55,418 bases of DNA from contig JAGCYX010000013.1 of assembly GCA_017960585.1 (NCBI GenBank), forward strand, positions 1 through 55,418, in the 5' to 3' direction. The DNA comes from Bacteroidales bacterium. Lineage in GTDB: Bacteria; Bacteroidota; Bacteroidia; Bacteroidales; UBA932. The notes beneath the pieces were generated by a model. It had not been told where the DNA came from. It saw only the letters and a list, made by a program, of their open reading frames with translations, and ran no database searches. Shown here in pieces: positions 8,137 through 18,233 of this stretch (positions within the stretch are counted from its first letter, which is position 1; every line of letters starts with the position of its first letter). A program made the position numbers and the translations under genes.

Positions 8137-11100
8137 ATGAAGAGGATGATTGCATTTGCCCTCCGGAGAAGGGGGCTGATCGCCGTGGTATTCATCGTGG
8201 TGTCGCTCTTCGGCATCTATTCCTGGACCCGGCTTTCCATCGACGCCTATCCTGATATCGCCGACGTGACGGTGCAGGTGGTCACGCAGGTCCCCGGCCT
8301 GGCGGCCGAGGAAATCGAGCAGCAGATCACCATCCCGCTGGAGCGGGCGCTCAACGGCATCCCGTCGCTGGAAATGATGCGCAGCAAGAACGCATTCGGC
8401 CTGTCTATCATCACCCTCGTGTTCGAGGACGGGACGGAAGATTACTGGGCGCGGCAGCGCGTCACGGAGTGTATCGGCGACGTGGACATGCCCTACGGCG
8501 CCGTTCCGGAACTCAATCCGCTGACCTCCCCTACCGGAGAAATCTACCGCTACGTCCTGGTCGGCGACGGCTATTCGCTGCGCGACCTGACTGAGATCAA
8601 CAAGTGGACCGTCATCCCCGCAATTCAGCAGATCCAGGGCGTGGCGGCCGTCAGCAACTACGGCGGCCTGACCACGCAGTACCAGCTGGAACTGGACCCG
8701 CAGCGGCTCCTGGCCTACGACGTCTCGCTCTCGGAAGTGGAAGAAGCCCTGGAGAACAACAATGCGAATGCCGGCGGCAGCATGCTCCGGATGGGCGACG
8801 TGAGCTACGTCGTCCGCGGCGTCGGCCTGATCCGTGATCTGCCCGACATGGGCGACATCGTGGTCAAGAACGAGGACGGGGTTCCCGTGTTCCTGCGCGA
8901 TCTGGGTGAACTGAAATACGGCAACCTGGAGCGTAAGGGCGTCCTGGGCTATGTGGACGACGAAATCAGCTTCGACGACGGCGTGGAGGGCATCGTGCAG
9001 ATGCTCCGCTACCAGAACCCCTCGCAGGTACTGGAGAAGGTCCACAAGGTGGTGGACGATCTGAACCGCGACGGCCTGCCGGAAGGCGTGAGGATAAAGC
9101 CTTTCCTGGACCGGACGGACCTGGTCGGCACGACGCTGAACACGGTCGAACACACCCTGCTGTTCGGCATGCTGCTGGTCATCGGCATCCTGCTCATCTT
9201 CCTCGGCAGTCCCAAGAGCGCCCTCATCGTGGCGGCGACCATTCCCATCTCGCTGCTCGTCGCCTTCATCCTGATGCACCTGACCGGCATTCCGGCCAAC
9301 CTGCTCAGCCTCGGTGCCATAGACTTCGGCATCCTGGTGGACGGCGCCATCGTGATGACCGAGACCATCCTCAAACGGCGCGAAGCCGACCCGACAAAGC
9401 CGCTGGACGCGCGGGATACGGCGATGCACATCCTCGAAGTGGCCAAGCCGGTCTTCTTCGCGACGCTCATCATCATCGTCGCCTACATGCCGCTCTTCGT
9501 CTTCGAGCGCATCGAGAAAAAGCTCTTCACGCCCATGGCCTTCACGGTGGGCTATGCCCTGCTGGGCGCGCTCTCCGTGGCGCTGATCCTGATTCCGGGT
9601 CTGGCTTTTACCATCTACCGCAAACCGCAGAAGGTCTACCACAACAAGGTGCTGACGCGCATGAACGAAGCGTATCGCAAGCAGACCGGTTCGCTGCTGG
9701 GCCAGCCGCGCAAGGTGTTTGCCGGCATCGCCGCCGTGCTCGTGGCGGTCATCGTGATGATTCTCACCGTGGGCAAGGACTTCCTGCCGAACCTGGACGA
9801 AGGCGGCATCTGGATCCAGGTGCAGGCGCCTCCGGGCGTCTCGCTCGAGAAATCGACGCAGATGGCCAACGAACTCCGCAACAAGCTGAAGACCTTCGAC
9901 GAGGTGACCTATGTCATGACCCAGGTGGGCCATGACGACGAAGGCGCCGAGGCGTTCACTTCCTCGCACATGGAGGTCAGCGTCGGCCTGAAGCCGTATT
10001 CAAAGTGGAAGCACGGCAAGCGCAAGGAAGACCTGATCGCACAGATGGCCGACACCATCGCCCTGATGCCGGGCTACCGTGTGGGCTTCTCGCAACCCAT
10101 CATCGATATGGTGATGGACCAGATCGCCGGTTCGCACAGCGACCTGGCCCTGAAAGTGTACGGCGAGGACCTGGACGAGGCGCGGCGTATCGCCGAAGAG
10201 GTGGAGCGCATCATCGCCGCCATCCCCGGCGCAACCGACGTGATCATCGACGAGGAACCGCCGCTGCCGCAGCTGCAGATCACGGCCGACCGCGAGAAGG
10301 CCGCCTACTACGGCGTCAACGTCGCCGACATCGCCCAGCTCATCGAGACGGCCATCGGCGGCCGCGCCGTGTCGCAGGTCTTCATCGGGAACCGGGTCTA
10401 TGACGTCATCTGCCGCTATCGCGAGGATGTTCGCGATACCCCCGAGAAGATCGCCGCCCTGCAGCTCACATCGGCTTCGGGTAACCTGATCCCGCTTTCC
10501 GCCGTGGCGGACATCAACACGCGCCTGGGCGCCAGTTCCATCTCCCGCGAGTTGAGCCGCCGCTACCTGACCATACGCGTCAATCTCCGCGGCAAGGACC
10601 TGACCACCTTCCTGAACGAGGCCGACGCCCAGATCAAGAAGGCGGTCCAGTACGATCACGTGAAGTACTCGCTCAAATGGGACGGCCAGTTCGAGAACCA
10701 GCGCCGCGCCTACACGCGCCTGGCGGTCATCATTCCCTTTATCCTGGCCCTCATGTTCATCCTGCTGTACGGCGCGTTCCGCAGCTTCCGCCAGGCCGGT
10801 CTGCTCATCGCCCTGCTGCCGCTGGCGCTGTTCGGCGGCCTGCTGGCACTCAACCTGCGCGGGATGACCTTCAACGTGTCTTCGGCCGTGGGCTTCATCG
10901 CCCTGTTCGGCCTGACCATCCAGAACGGCGTGATCATGATCTCGCACATCAACCACCTGCGGGCGCGGGGCATGGCCCTGCGCGAAGCCGTCGTCGAGGG
11001 TGCCTCGCACCGGCTCCGCCCGGTGCTGATGACGGCCACGGTGGCCGTGCTCGGCCTCCTGCCCGCCTCGATGGCCACCGGCATCGGCTCCGACGTGCAG

Positions 11101-11238
11101 CGCCCGCTGGCCACGGTCATCGTCTACGGCCTGCTCTTTTCCACCATCATCACCCTGTACATCGTGCCGACGCTCTATTACCGCATGGAGCACCGCCTGG
11201 AACAAAATAACGTCAAGAAAGATGAAGAAGAGATATAG
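8137..11238 (+). CDS. Heavy-metal RND efflux pump (CzcA family)
   Basis: A 1033-residue inner membrane pump of normal HME-RND length (about 1040), with twelve expected helices in two repeats and two large periplasmic loops. Helix 4 carries DFGILVDGAIVMTE with D396, D402 and E409 in the DxxxxxDxxxxxxE spacing of CzcA. That set is associated with divalent cations (Zn, Co, Cd, Ni) rather than with the Cu/Ag CusA type. Proton-driven export through the adaptor and channel encoded on either side is expected. The metal itself is not proven. The stop codon overlaps the start of the TolC-like gene by 17 bp. Confidence 0.93.
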   Translation: MKRMIAFALRRRGLIAVVFIVVSLFGIYSWTRLSIDAYPDIADVTVQVVTQVPGLAAEEIEQQITIPLERALNGIPSLEMMRSKNAFGLSIITLVFEDGTEDYWARQRVTECIGDVDMPYGAVPELNPLTSPTGEIYRYVLVGDGYSLRDLTEINKWTVIPAIQQIQGVAAVSNYGGLTTQYQLELDPQRLLAYDVSLSEVEEALENNNANAGGSMLRMGDVSYVVRGVGLIRDLPDMGDIVVKNEDGVPVFLRDLGELKYGNLERKGVLGYVDDEISFDDGVEGIVQMLRYQNPSQVLEKVHKVVDDLNRDGLPEGVRIKPFLDRTDLVGTTLNTVEHTLLFGMLLVIGILLIFLGSPKSALIVAATIPISLLVAFILMHLTGIPANLLSLGAIDFGILVDGAIVMTETILKRREADPTKPLDARDTAMHILEVAKPVFFATLIIIVAYMPLFVFERIEKKLFTPMAFTVGYALLGALSVALILIPGLAFTIYRKPQKVYHNKVLTRMNEAYRKQTGSLLGQPRKVFAGIAAVLVAVIVMILTVGKDFLPNLDEGGIWIQVQAPPGVSLEKSTQMANELRNKLKTFDEVTYVMTQVGHDDEGAEAFTSSHMEVSVGLKPYSKWKHGKRKEDLIAQMADTIALMPGYRVGFSQPIIDMVMDQIAGSHSDLALKVYGEDLDEARRIAEEVERIIAAIPGATDVIIDEEPPLPQLQITADREKAAYYGVNVADIAQLIETAIGGRAVSQVFIGNRVYDVICRYREDVRDTPEKIAALQLTSASGNLIPLSAVADINTRLGASSISRELSRRYLTIRVNLRGKDLTTFLNEADAQIKKAVQYDHVKYSLKWDGQFENQRRAYTRLAVIIPFILALMFILLYGAFRSFRQAGLLIALLPLALFGGLLALNLRGMTFNVSSAVGFIALFGLTIQNGVIMISHINHLRARGMALREAVVEGASHRLRPVLMTATVAVLGLLPASMATGIGSDVQRPLATVIVYGLLFSTIITLYIVPTLYYRMEHRLEQNNVKKDEEEI

Positions 11239-12460
11239 CATCCTGCTGGCTGCCAGCCTGTCGATTGCCTGTTTCCCGGCCCTCCGGGCACAGGATTTCA
11301 CGGAATATATCCAGGCCGTGGAGCAGCACAACGCCGCCTACCTGGCCGAACGCTACCAGGTGGACATCGCCGAGGCGCAGACCGAGGCGGCCAAGATCTT
11401 CAACGATCCGGAGCTGTCCCTGTCCTACGGCAACAACCAGGACTGGTCGCTGCAGATGGGTCAGTCGGTCGAGGCCGGCCTCGCCTACTCGTTCAGCCTG
11501 GGCAATGTCCGCGGTGCACGTATCCGCGTGGCCCAGAGCGAAGAGGAACTCACGCGCGCCGCGCTGGACGACTGGTTCCGCGACCTGAAGGCCGAGGCGA
11601 CCCTCGCCTGGGTGCAGGCGCAGGAAGCGAAGGCCCTGCTGGCCGTCAAGCGTTCGTCGTACGAAGGAATGCAGCAGGTGGCGGAATCCGACAGCCTGCG
11701 GGCGGTCCTGGGCGACGGCAGTGCCGTGGACGCCCGGCAGTCGCGCATCGAAGCACGGGCCCTGCGGGCCGATTATCTCGCCGCCGGGGCGGAATACGCC
11801 AACGCCCTGAAAACCCTCTCGCTGTACGCCGGCGGCCTGCCGATCCGTGACGTGCCCGACGCGGAACTGCTCATCGGACTCCCCGACTGTTCGGCGCAGA
11901 AGATGGTGGACCTGGCCCTGGAGAACCGCGCCGACCTGCGCGCGGCAGAGCTGTCTCGCACCCTCTCCCAGCGCAACCTGGCGCTGGTCAAGGCATCACG
12001 CGCACCGGAAATCGAGCTGAGCGCCGGGTATTCCTTTAATACGGAAGTGCGCAACGAGATCGCCCCGGCGCCGCAGTTCCACGGCCTTTCCGTGGGCATT
12101 GCCGTGCCGCTGAAATTCTCGCGTCTCAACCGCGGGGAGCGCCAGGCCGCCGAGCGCGCCGTCCTGCAGGCGGACGCAGCCTACGAAGCGGCGCAGCAGC
12201 AGATCGTCTCGGAAGTGCAGCAGGCGATCATTTCCTGGCAGTCGGCTGTGCAAGTGGCGCAGGAGTGTTCGGATTCGATGCTGGAAGACGCCGCTTCCAT
12301 CCTGGAAAGCCGCCGTCTGGCCTATATGCAGGGCGATTCTTCCCTGCTGGATTACCTGATGGCCGTCCGCGTCTATAACGATACGGCCGAGCAATGCATC
12401 GGCGCCCGCTCCGGCCTGACGGCCGCAGCGACGGAGCTTCTGCACACGCTCGGACTTTGA
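11222..12460 (+). CDS. TolC-type outer membrane efflux channel (CzcC/CusC-like)
   Basis: A 412-residue protein with a signal peptide (MKKRYSILLAASLSIACFPA) and two OEP repeats: long Ala/Glu/Arg-rich helices around residues 30-200 and 220-410, with beta-strand entries such as EIELSAGYSFNTEV and FHGLSVGIAVPLKF. It would form the trimeric outer membrane exit duct for the upstream pump. Its start lies inside the 3' end of the pump gene, which suggests translational coupling. It is convergent with the AspT-like gene, with one base between the two stop codons. Confidence 0.9.
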   Translation: MKKRYSILLAASLSIACFPALRAQDFTEYIQAVEQHNAAYLAERYQVDIAEAQTEAAKIFNDPELSLSYGNNQDWSLQMGQSVEAGLAYSFSLGNVRGARIRVAQSEEELTRAALDDWFRDLKAEATLAWVQAQEAKALLAVKRSSYEGMQQVAESDSLRAVLGDGSAVDARQSRIEARALRADYLAAGAEYANALKTLSLYAGGLPIRDVPDAELLIGLPDCSAQKMVDLALENRADLRAAELSRTLSQRNLALVKASRAPEIELSAGYSFNTEVRNEIAPAPQFHGLSVGIAVPLKFSRLNRGERQAAERAVLQADAAYEAAQQQIVSEVQQAIISWQSAVQVAQECSDSMLEDAASILESRRLAYMQGDSSLLDYLMAVRVYNDTAEQCIGARSGLTAAATELLHTLGL

Positions 12461-12461
12461 G

Positions 12462-14135
12462 CTATAACATGATCATGATGATGACCTGGGCGGCGACGAC
12501 GCGCAGGAACATCGTGAGCGGATAGACGGTGGCGTAATTGACGGCGATCCGGCCGCTGCCGAACATTTGTTCGGAGAAGGAAAGCAGCGCCGGGTCGGTG
12601 GTGCCGCCGGCCAGCAGTCCGCAGATCTTGAAGAAATCCATCTTCAGGAACCAACGTGCAACGAGCGCGATGACTGTCATGGGAATCAGGGTGATCAGCG
12701 CCCCGTACAGCACCCACATATAACCGCCGCCGACCAGGCTGGCGACGAAGGTCTTCCCCGCCCCGAGACCCACGGCCGCCATAAAGAGCGAGATGCCGAT
12801 CTCTCGGATCATCAGGTTGGCGCTGAGCGCCGTGTAGGTGGTGATCCGGAGTTTAGGGCCGAAATGGCCGAGCAGGATGGCCACGATGAGCGGTCCGCCC
12901 GCGAGGCCCAGTTTCAACGGCTGGGGCATCGACGGGAACCGGATGGGAATCATGCCGACCAGGATGCCCAGGGCGATGCCGAAGAAAATGGGAATCAGGT
13001 TGGGCTTGTGCAGCGATTCCGGCTCGTTGCCGACCAGTTTGGCCAGCCGCTGGATACCTTCTTCGACGCCAACCACTTTCATGCTGTCGCCCACCTGAAG
13101 GATCAGGTCGGCGTCCGCCTGCAGGTCCACACCGGCACGCTGGATGCGCGTGACCGTGACGCCGTATTTGCGGCGCACGTCCAGTTTGCGCAGGCTCTTG
13201 CCCGTGATGGAGGATTTGGTGATGGACAGGCGCAAGGCGACCAACTTGGTGCCGTCCGGCTTCCACTCGTTCATATTCACGGGATACTCCTCGCCGAAGA
13301 TGATCCGCGCTTTGTCCTTGTGCTGCACGTCGGTTACGATGAGCAGTTCATCGCCCTCCTGCAGCGGCAGATCCAGATCCGGGGAGAAAACCTTGTCGCC
13401 CCGCTTCATGCGGGCGACCACCAGATGGTCGGGATTATCCTCGCCCATGACGTCCCGGAGATTCTTTCCGAAGAGGGCGGGATTCTCCACGCGGCAGGCC
13501 AGGCGGTAGGCGCTCCCCTCTCCGTCGTCGCCCTGCGACGCGCGCTCCTTCTCCTTGGCCAGGTCCAGCTTGAACAGGCTCTTGCAGAGCAGCAGGACTG
13601 CGATGGCGCCCAGCACGCCGAGCGGATAGGCCACGGCATAGGCGGAGGCGATGCCGGCGGAAGCGGCAGCCACTTCCTCCGAAACCGATGCGGCGTCGGC
13701 AAGCGTCTGCTGTGCGGCGCCCAGGCCGGGAGTATTGGTCACGGCGCCCGACATGATGCCGGTCATGATGCCCAGGTTCTCGCCGGTAATCAGATGGATG
13801 ATGAAGGTCGTGGCGACGGCCAGCAACACGAGGCCGAGGGCCAGCATGTTCATCGGCAGGCCGTCCTTGCGGAAGGAATGGAAGAAGCCGGGGCCCACCT
13901 GCAGGCCGATGGCGAAGACGAACAGGATGAGGCCGAAATCCTTGATGAAGGACAGCATCACGGGGTTGATTTCCAGCCCGAGATGGCCGAGGAGGATGCC
14001 CATGAACAGAATCCAGGTGGTGCCGATGGATATTCCCTTAACCTTAAACTTGCTGAGAAACAGACCCGATGCTATGACGAGGGCCAGGATGAAAATCGCG
14101 CCGGCCGTATCGCTTTGTGTAAGTAGATTCAACAT
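12462..14135 (-). CDS. AspT/YidE/YbjL-family transporter with two TrkA-C domains
   Basis: A 557-residue protein with the layout of the AspT-YidE-YbjL duplication family. It has five or six N-terminal helices with GLQVGPGFFHSFRKDG and MSGAVTNTPGLGAA, then two cytosolic TrkA-C (RCK-C) domains around residues 195-370 (one includes DHLVVARMKRGDKVF). A second set of helices repeats the pattern (GLAGGPLIVAILLGHFGPK, GLLAGGTTDPALL). Members are antiporters such as aspartate:alanine exchangers; the solute here is unknown. The RCK-C domains suggest control by a small ligand. Confidence 0.88.
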   Translation of the reverse strand: MLNLLTQSDTAGAIFILALVIASGLFLSKFKVKGISIGTTWILFMGILLGHLGLEINPVMLSFIKDFGLILFVFAIGLQVGPGFFHSFRKDGLPMNMLALGLVLLAVATTFIIHLITGENLGIMTGIMSGAVTNTPGLGAAQQTLADAASVSEEVAAASAGIASAYAVAYPLGVLGAIAVLLLCKSLFKLDLAKEKERASQGDDGEGSAYRLACRVENPALFGKNLRDVMGEDNPDHLVVARMKRGDKVFSPDLDLPLQEGDELLIVTDVQHKDKARIIFGEEYPVNMNEWKPDGTKLVALRLSITKSSITGKSLRKLDVRRKYGVTVTRIQRAGVDLQADADLILQVGDSMKVVGVEEGIQRLAKLVGNEPESLHKPNLIPIFFGIALGILVGMIPIRFPSMPQPLKLGLAGGPLIVAILLGHFGPKLRITTYTALSANLMIREIGISLFMAAVGLGAGKTFVASLVGGGYMWVLYGALITLIPMTVIALVARWFLKMDFFKICGLLAGGTTDPALLSFSEQMFGSGRIAVNYATVYPLTMFLRVVAAQVIIMIML

Positions 14136-14142
14136 AACGCCG

Positions 14143-14150
14143 CAAAGGTA
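14143..14150 (-). promoter_or_regulatory. -7 box TACCTTTG, 7 nt from the start codon
   Basis: The minus strand carries TAnnTTTG 7 nt before the ATG at 14135, again leaving virtually no leader. Confidence 0.55.
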
Positions 14151-14169
14151 CGAATACTTTTCCGCATTA

Positions 14170-15210
14170 TCATGCTTGTCGGCATTCGGCCAGAAGATCC
14201 TCGAGGGCCTTGCGGTCGGCGGGATAGAATTTCACGACCGGAGCCACCGCCATGCGGGCGCTCTTGCCGAGCCGCTTCTCGAGAATCGTATATTCCTCGT
14301 ACTGGGACAGGTATGTCGCCTTCTGGCTGTCCTCCAGCGGAAGGTCCAGGCCCGCTTCGCGCATCATGAAGCGGCTCTTGGCCGCCACGGACAGTTCAAC
14401 GTTCAACTCCACATAGCAGATGACGTCGAAGAATACTTCCTGCGGGAAGGTCTCCTTGATGGAGAGGAGGAACTGGCCGGTCTTGGTCTCCCCCAGCTGC
14501 CCCGCCCGGATGGACTGGAGCAGGCTCACCTGCTTGTCCAAACCGCGGTCCAGCCAGCGGTGGATCATATCTCCGTCGTACTGGTAGGTCCAGACCAGGA
14601 GGCCGGCCAGGGCGGCGAAAACGCAGAAGAACTGGATTAGCGGGTTGAAATGAAGGGCGTTGTGCAGAATGTGCAGGACCGGCGCGATAACCAGCAGGAA
14701 GAGGGACATCGCCAGGTCGCTCTTCTTCACGGAAAGCCCGGATTTGATGCGCTCCGCCATGCGCACGCCGAACATAAGCGCGGCCGCAACGATGGCGCTG
14801 CAACCCATATGGATGAGCGCCACCTCCAGGCCGCGGAACAACACGGTTCCCATGCCGAGAGGCTCTCCCAGTACCAGGTAGAAGATATTCTCCAGGATGG
14901 AGAAACCGCCTCCCACGGCCGCACCGCAGATGACGCTGTCAATGAAGAAAACGATCTTCTTGTTGCTGGCCAGGATCAGGAGCGGAATGGCCTTCATCAC
15001 TTCCTCCAACAAGGGATACAGGTAATCAGACGTCGTCTCGGTCAGGTGCGGGTCCAGAAGCCTGAACAGGCCGAAACTGGCCAGCGCCGTGAGCATGCCG
15101 GACAGCACCAGCACCAACAGGCGTTTCACGCTCAGGAGCGAAAAGGAATCCAGCTTGTAGACGACGAAGATATAGACCGCTACAGGCAGCAGGGCGGCGA
15201 CAAAAGGCAT
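14170..15210 (-). CDS. PrsW-type intramembrane metalloprotease (MEROPS M82-like)
   Basis: A 346-residue protein with about seven to eight hydrophobic segments in the first 230 residues. PrsW hallmarks are present in order: PLLEEVMKAIP (the EExxK motif), GGGFSILEN, a helix with ALIHMGCSA, and PVLHILHNAL. PrsW cleaves the RsiW anti-sigma factor in Bacillus; no anti-sigma gene is adjacent here. The last 110 residues are soluble, charged and not recognised. The ATG overlaps the last base of the upstream gene's stop codon (position 15210), so the two are almost certainly co-translated. Confidence 0.75.
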   Translation of the reverse strand: MPFVAALLPVAVYIFVVYKLDSFSLLSVKRLLVLVLSGMLTALASFGLFRLLDPHLTETTSDYLYPLLEEVMKAIPLLILASNKKIVFFIDSVICGAAVGGGFSILENIFYLVLGEPLGMGTVLFRGLEVALIHMGCSAIVAAALMFGVRMAERIKSGLSVKKSDLAMSLFLLVIAPVLHILHNALHFNPLIQFFCVFAALAGLLVWTYQYDGDMIHRWLDRGLDKQVSLLQSIRAGQLGETKTGQFLLSIKETFPQEVFFDVICYVELNVELSVAAKSRFMMREAGLDLPLEDSQKATYLSQYEEYTILEKRLGKSARMAVAPVVKFYPADRKALEDLLAECRQA

Positions 15211-18200
15211 TACAGGAGTTTTAAGGATACCATCAGTTCGTTACCGTGCCGGCCGCCCGGGAAGCCTTCGGGCGCGAACAGGTGGCCGTACCCGATGGAG
15301 AGCGTCGTCTTGAGGTAATTGAAGAATACGATTTCAGTCGTCAGCTGCACACCGGCACTGTAGTACATTTGGCGCGCCTCGCCGGGGTTCCAGGCCGACA
15401 GGCCCGTACCGAACAGGGAGCACTGGATCCAGGTGGGATACAGGAACAAGGCGCCGAAATCGTTCAGTCGGATGGGCCGGAGATTGAGTTCGGCCGTCGC
15501 CTTGGCGTAGGAATGCGCCTTGATCGCATCGATGGCGGCGCCGGGCATGGCCATCGCCAGGCGGTACTGGAAAGCGTTGCGGTAGTCCACGCGGTTGTTG
15601 CGGAAGCCGCCGAAATAGGTATTACCGAAGGCGGACGCCGGATCGCCGAAGGAATGACCGGCCGCCGTGCGGAGCCAGAAGGAGGTATTGCGGCCGACGG
15701 GAACCAGGAAGCCGAAATCGGCCGTGGCGTCGATCGACGGGAAGAACTTGCCGCCGGCCAGGTAAGTGTAACCGTTGAGACCGAGTTCATAGCCCTGCTC
15801 GCGCATCACGGAGCCCAATGTGCCGCGGGTCTTGGAAATCTTCCCGTACAGCGAGGCCGTCTGCATGGAGGTAATGCCATTATCCACCTCGATTTCCTGG
15901 TACAGAGGTAGCGCGTCCATATCTCCGTAAGCGGCTATGGATGCGCCCCAGGACTTGGTATAGGGCATCACCAGCGAGTTGCTGTAGTCGTAGGCCAGGC
16001 TCACCATATAACCCTTGCGGCTGGTACGGAGCGGGCCGGCCAGGTCATAGAAATCCGCATGATTCCAGGCCGCCTTCAGCGTCCAGAAATAATACTTCCA
16101 CTCGAAGTCGGCATGGAACTGGTTCTTGAGAGCGTTGCTGCTCCAGGGTGAGAGACCCAGGTCCAGCTTGATGCGGCTCAGGCCGACAGGATCCTCGAAC
16201 ATGAAGCGATAACCCAGTACGGGTGTCACCCGATTCCAGGCCTTCTTGTCCGTGAAGCCGGAAATCGTGGGATAGGCTCCCGCAAAACGCATCTCCTTCA
16301 ACGGAGCATACTCGGTGATGCTGTTGTAGACGTCGCCGAATTCGATCGGTTCCTGGGGCTCCTTCAGCAAACCCACGGATTCGAGGGCGTCCTGATTATT
16401 CTCATACGCCTTCTGGCCGAAGAGTTCGATGGCATTGGCGTCCTCGATGACGCTGCGCGCCAGCGTGACCGGCCGCATACCGTCGCGCTCGAATTCCAGG
16501 GCCATCAACTGGCCGGGGGCAATCTCCAGCGGGGCGAACAGGCCTATCTCCGTATTGGAAAGCAACTCCATCTCACGCGTTTCCAGGTTGATCTGCCAAA
16601 GGTTGGAGACGCCGGTGTAATAGGAACTGCCAATGAGGTATTTGTCGTCCAGGGAAAAACGGAACTGGCCCAGGTTGCTGTCTTCCCAGGTGATCAGTTC
16701 CTCCACGTGGTAGTTGGCGTTGGCCAGTTCTTCGGTATTGAATAGCAGCAGCGTGTGCTCGCCGTTGTCGCCCTGCCTGGCCAAGGTGAGAAGCTTTCCG
16801 TCATGGCTGATATCCATGTCGAAGACGCTCACGCCGAACGGGAACGCATAGATCACCTCGGGATTCTCAAGATTCCGGTCATAGCGGATGATGGACTGCG
16901 TACCGCCGTTGGAAAACAGGCCGTACAGGCAGTCGGAGGCGTTGTCGTAGACGATGTTGTTGACGCGCTGGAATTTCATCCGCTTGACCACCTTCCGCTT
17001 CTGAAGGTCATACACCATCAGACCGCGCATCTTGGCATTGTTGAACGTAAAGATGAGACGCTGCGCGTTCCGGTCCAGGGCGACGAAAGCCGGATTGTAC
17101 AGCTGGATGCCATACAGGTCCGTCACCTTCCGCTGCCGGCCGGTATTCAGGTCGAGCTCGGTGATATGGGCGAAGTCGCCGGGGGCGTTCATGGCCGCAT
17201 AGGCCTTGCCGGTCCCCGGATCATAGACGAACGGCGACACGGAACCCAGCGGATCCCTGGTCAGGGGGACGGTCTCCGTGACCGGATATTGCCGGATCGC
17301 GGCGAGGTTGGTTTCCTGGTGTTTCTTTTCCTCGATCTTCCACTCGTTCCAGACCTGCCGGAGCGGGCGGCCGAACACCTGCTTGAACTGTTTGCCGAAG
17401 AAGGTCTTGCTGTCGGCCGTGCGGTTGTAGAAACGGATGACGTTCTCATAGCCGTACTGCCCCACCATATAGTTCACGAAGCGGGTGCCGTAGAGGTAAG
17501 CGTTGGCACCCACCTGGAAGTCCATGGTGGAACCTTCCGTCTCCAGACCCACGACGGAGAAAAGCGGCTCTCCCCCATGGATGATGCTGCGGAAATACAT
17601 CTCGTCATAGCCGCCCAGGGCGCGGCCCACGCCGCCGCCCAGCCAGGTCTCCATGAAACAGGCGATGCCTTCGTGGTACCATCGGGGAGCATACCAGCGC
17701 GGGACGCTCAGGTAGCTCCACAGGGCGGAAATGGGCTGCGAGCTGTCCGTTCCGACCTTGGTGCCGAAGAACTTGCGCCAGCCGAGGTCCCTGCGGTTGT
17801 ACTTGTCCGTCATCACGATGTGCGTGTACTCGTGGCAGAACAGCTGCCGGTAACGCTCGATGGACGGATTGATGTAATACGACATCGACATAGGGGCCAT
17901 GCCGATCTGGATCATCGAACGCGGCAGCGGAGTAGCACCGCCGTTACCGTCGTCCTCCCAGTCAGTGAGCAGAAGAAGGGGTACTTCCGGGACATAGACG
18001 GAATCCGTGGTCCAGATCTGTTCGTGAAGAGCCCTGCCGTTCTGGTACATGCGCACCATGTGCGGGATGTAGCGCGACAGGTTCTTGTCGAAAAAAACCA
18101 GCTGGGCTTCGTCAGTCTTGTACTGAAAGTAGGTCTGGTTCTGCGCTTGGGCGACAAGCGGCAGAACCAGAACAAACGACAGGATTCCTATCCGGAACCG

Positions 18201-18215
18201 GAGCATCCTTGACAT
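15210..18215 (-). CDS. Secreted gluzincin-like peptidase with beta-propeller and C-terminal barrel
   Basis: A 1001-residue exported protein (signal peptide ending VAQAQ). Near residues 125-131 it carries FCHEYTHIVMTDKYN, an HExxH zinc site, and about 55 residues later WYHEGIACFMETWLGG, which supplies the downstream glutamate of gluzincin (MA clan) peptidases. From about 310 to 580 there are repeated strands typical of a WD40/TolB-like propeller (HITELDLNTGRQRKVTDL, ISHDGKLLTLARQGD). The last 350 residues are Tyr/Phe/Trp-rich amphipathic strands resembling a surface-antigen barrel. The protein is probably anchored in the outer membrane with the peptidase in the periplasm or outside. It may start at Met1 or Met4. 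Confidence 0.7.
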   Translation of the reverse strand: MSRMLRFRIGILSFVLVLPLVAQAQNQTYFQYKTDEAQLVFFDKNLSRYIPHMVRMYQNGRALHEQIWTTDSVYVPEVPLLLLTDWEDDGNGGATPLPRSMIQIGMAPMSMSYYINPSIERYRQLFCHEYTHIVMTDKYNRRDLGWRKFFGTKVGTDSSQPISALWSYLSVPRWYAPRWYHEGIACFMETWLGGGVGRALGGYDEMYFRSIIHGGEPLFSVVGLETEGSTMDFQVGANAYLYGTRFVNYMVGQYGYENVIRFYNRTADSKTFFGKQFKQVFGRPLRQVWNEWKIEEKKHQETNLAAIRQYPVTETVPLTRDPLGSVSPFVYDPGTGKAYAAMNAPGDFAHITELDLNTGRQRKVTDLYGIQLYNPAFVALDRNAQRLIFTFNNAKMRGLMVYDLQKRKVVKRMKFQRVNNIVYDNASDCLYGLFSNGGTQSIIRYDRNLENPEVIYAFPFGVSVFDMDISHDGKLLTLARQGDNGEHTLLLFNTEELANANYHVEELITWEDSNLGQFRFSLDDKYLIGSSYYTGVSNLWQINLETREMELLSNTEIGLFAPLEIAPGQLMALEFERDGMRPVTLARSVIEDANAIELFGQKAYENNQDALESVGLLKEPQEPIEFGDVYNSITEYAPLKEMRFAGAYPTISGFTDKKAWNRVTPVLGYRFMFEDPVGLSRIKLDLGLSPWSSNALKNQFHADFEWKYYFWTLKAAWNHADFYDLAGPLRTSRKGYMVSLAYDYSNSLVMPYTKSWGASIAAYGDMDALPLYQEIEVDNGITSMQTASLYGKISKTRGTLGSVMREQGYELGLNGYTYLAGGKFFPSIDATADFGFLVPVGRNTSFWLRTAAGHSFGDPASAFGNTYFGGFRNNRVDYRNAFQYRLAMAMPGAAIDAIKAHSYAKATAELNLRPIRLNDFGALFLYPTWIQCSLFGTGLSAWNPGEARQMYYSAGVQLTTEIVFFNYLKTTLSIGYGHLFAPEGFPGGRHGNELMVSLKLL

Positions 18216-18233
18216 ATCAGGTGCCGGATAATA

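Noticed and set aside
7066..9969. Very long minus-strand open frame (967 codons) opposite the adaptor and RND pump genes
   Set aside because: It is antisense to two clear genes, is rich in Arg, His, Gly and Asp as expected for the reverse of GC-rich codons, and shows no domain or signal.
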